Below, one piece after another: positions 6,872-7,987 of a stretch of 7,987 nt of DNA. Position 1 is the stretch's first letter, and every line of letters begins with the position of its first letter. Made by a program: the position numbers and the translations under genes. The notes under the pieces were generated by a model. It had not been told where the DNA came from. It worked only from the letters and a program-made list of their open reading frames with translations, and searched no databases. The stretch is from Actinomycetota bacterium (GTDB taxonomy: Bacteria > Actinomycetota > UBA4738 > HRBIN12): the NCBI GenBank assembly GCA_005885325.1, contig VAYX01000083.1, positions 1 to 7,987 of the forward strand. The letters run 5' to 3'.

Positions 6872-6908
6872 GAAACGTAGACCGTGGTTAGTGGATGCTG
6901 AACGTTTC
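6872..6908. other. Inverted repeat between convergent STAS genes
   Basis: GAAACGT (6872-6878) and ACGTTTC (6902-6908) are perfect complements around a 23-base loop, in the 69-base gap between the two convergent stop codons. The stem is short, only 3 of 7 pairs are G-C, and no T-run follows, so a shared terminator is possible but not shown. Confidence 0.25.
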
Positions 6909-6915
6909 CTGGTGG

Positions 6916-7293
6916 TCACGTCCCACCGTCTCGAGTCCCCTGCTCGCTCTCTCTCACAGCGTCCTCGAGTCGAGCTTCCAACGGGACCACGCTCGGCAAA
7001 CCGGTGATTTCGAGCACCGTGCGGACGGGAGACCCGCGAGGGGAAACAATGAGCATCTGTTGCCGCCTGGCCTGCAATCTTTCCGCAAGCCGGATGAAGA
7101 GTGCCAGGCCGGCACTGTCGAGGTACGTGGTATTGGTGAGATCCACTATCAACCTAACTGCGCTGTGCGGCACAGCCATCTCAATGGCAGAGAGCACTTC
7201 TTTGTCATTTGAGATATCCACCTCTCCATGGAGACGGATGACACAGAGGTTTCCACGCTGCTCTGCCTCAACGCGCGCGAGCTCGCTCACCAT
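6916..7293 (-). CDS. Stand-alone STAS anti-anti-sigma-factor-like protein
   Basis: A 125-residue single-domain STAS protein of the SpoIIAA/RsbV type and usual length. Residues 15-110 carry the domain: CVIRLHGEVDISND (strand then acidic turn), then LIVDLTNTTYLDSAGLALFIRL with Ser60 of the DSAG motif as the expected phosphorylation site, and a final GLPSVVPL segment. In the family, the unphosphorylated form binds the RsbW-type kinase and frees its client (often a sigma factor); phosphorylation by the kinase turns it off and a SpoIIE-type phosphatase restores it. The upstream gene encodes both kinase and phosphatase domains, so this is the likely substrate. The ATG at 7293 has an AGGA site four bases upstream, and a GTG is the next codon; the start lies 26 bases inside the upstream gene, implying translational coupling. 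The tail after residue 110 is polar and probably disordered. Confidence 0.9.
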   Translation of the reverse strand: MVSELARVEAEQRGNLCVIRLHGEVDISNDKEVLSAIEMAVPHSAVRLIVDLTNTTYLDSAGLALFIRLAERLQARRQQMLIVSPRGSPVRTVLEITGLPSVVPLEARLEDAVRESEQGTRDGGT

Positions 7294-7987
7294 GAGGTCC
7301 TGTCTGAAGTCGGCGCTTCATCTGCACAATCGTTCCCCCTGACCCGCTGTTCACGTTGACCGAATCCATGAGCCCCTGCATCAGCCGTTCTCCGTGGCCC
7401 CCATCCCTTCCGGAAATGGGCCTCCACGTACCGTGATCCCGTACAGTCACCTCCACCGTTCCATCAAGTAAGACGAGGTCCACCTCCAGAAGGCCTTCCT
7501 TGGCGCCATAGGCATGCTGGATCACGTTCGCGCACGCCTCCCCACAAGCGATGAGGATGTCGTTCGCGACTTGCGGACTGGCCTCGATCTCTCTGAGCCA
7601 GCGACGCAGGGTCTGGCGGAGGGATGCGAGCACATACGGTTCCGCTGGCAGACGAAGAAGCAATGGTTCGCTCGCCAGACGGACGGGCCGGAGTGCCAGC
7701 AGAGCGACATCATCCGATACATCGCTTTCCACCATGGAAAGCAGGACGTGATCGCACATCGCTTCGAGATCCTCGTCGGAGGCAGCCGCTAACGCCTTCA
7801 GCCGATCGAGTCCATCTCGGATTGTGGCACCGCGCCGCTCGACGAGCCCATCGGTAAAGAGGAACAGGGTAGAGCCCGCTGCAAGGTGGTACGTGACATC
7901 GAGGTAGCGGTCGGGGAACCCGACCGCTCCCAATGGAGGACCGAGCCCACCCTCCAGGTATGAAGCGCCTTCCTTTCCTTCGACCAC
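7268..7987 (-). CDS. SpoIIE-type phosphatase fused to RsbW-type kinase, N-terminus outside window
   Basis: Only the C-terminal 239 residues are in the window; the GTG at its edge is inside the phosphatase fold, not the start. Residues 1-100 end a PP2C/SpoIIE phosphatase domain: YLEGGLGPPLGAV, LFLFTDGLVERRG with metal-binding Asp46, and SDDVALLAL with Asp92-Asp93. Residues 105-228 are a GHKL/HATPase_c_2 serine kinase domain: N box GEACANVIQHAYG (Glu150, Asn154), G1 box VRDHGTWRP (Asp184), G2-like GGHGERLMQGLMD at 196-208, and final GGTIVQMKRRL. The phosphatase would dephosphorylate, and the kinase phosphorylate, STAS proteins such as the one encoded just downstream. Both active sites keep their visible key residues. 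The missing N-terminus may hold a PAS, GAF or response-receiver sensor. It overlaps the downstream STAS gene by 26 bases, so the two are one operon. One alternative is that the kinase half only sequesters a partner. Confidence 0.92.
   Translation of the reverse strand: MVEGKEGASYLEGGLGPPLGAVGFPDRYLDVTYHLAAGSTLFLFTDGLVERRGATIRDGLDRLKALAAASDEDLEAMCDHVLLSMVESDVSDDVALLALRPVRLASEPLLLRLPAEPYVLASLRQTLRRWLREIEASPQVANDILIACGEACANVIQHAYGAKEGLLEVDLVLLDGTVEVTVRDHGTWRPISGRDGGHGERLMQGLMDSVNVNSGSGGTIVQMKRRLQTGPHGERARAR

Noticed and set aside
6872..6908. Inverted repeat as a proven bidirectional terminator
   Set aside because: The 7-bp stem is GC-poor, the loop is 23 bases, and no T-run flanks it, so it is listed only as an inverted repeat.
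5850..7987. A second copy of the tRNA-Lys 3' end as an attachment site
   Set aside because: I looked for another TTCGAATCCTGC-like segment downstream and saw none in the window, and no integrase or transposase gene is present. The other end could lie outside.
1..7987. CRISPR array, insertion sequence or riboswitch
   Set aside because: No regularly spaced direct repeats, transposase motifs or recognisable aptamer cores were seen on either strand.

Overview
The window is GC-rich and looks like a chromosomal fragment of an actinomycete-type bacterium, possibly uncultivated. This is inferred from several things: a cyclase/AAA-type ATPase/TPR giant regulator, a two-domain glutamine-dependent NAD+ synthetase, GTG-rich coding, a leaderless-looking promoter with a TANNNT -10 box, and HATPase/STAS proteins with actinobacterial-style motifs. 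Species cannot be told from the sequence alone.

Left part (1-5007, all plus strand). The window opens inside a large signalling protein: the C-terminal part of a class III nucleotidyl cyclase domain, then a P-loop ATPase and a long TPR-like helical tail. Sixteen bases later comes a small helical protein that resembles hemerythrin/HHE proteins and probably shares its operon. Then comes nadE, which makes NAD+ from deamido-NAD+ using glutamine and appears to be transcribed from its own leaderless promoter.

Middle (5004-5867). nadE converges on a secreted SIMPL/DUF541 protein; their stop codons share one CTAG palindrome. Upstream of the SIMPL gene, in divergent orientation, is tRNA-Lys(UUU). The two divergent units appear to use -10 boxes that overlap on a shared TA step.

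Right part (5868-7987). After about 240 bases of non-coding sequence with several small hairpins comes a partner-switching (SpoIIAA/SpoIIAB/SpoIIE-type) signalling cluster. On the plus strand is a STAS protein whose N-terminal half is an unrecognised Trp-rich helical region that appears internally duplicated. Converging on it from the minus strand are a stand-alone STAS anti-anti-sigma-like protein and, overlapping its start by 26 bases, the C-terminal part of a protein with a SpoIIE-type phosphatase followed by an RsbW-type kinase domain. No sigma factor is visible; the N-terminus of the phosphatase-kinase lies outside the window. Sampled lines here are lower in GC (53-57%) than in nadE (68%), so the cluster may be accessory.

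The most interesting element is the STAS protein with the duplicated Trp-rich unit, facing a phosphatase-kinase/STAS pair that could act on it. The rest is ordinary in kind.
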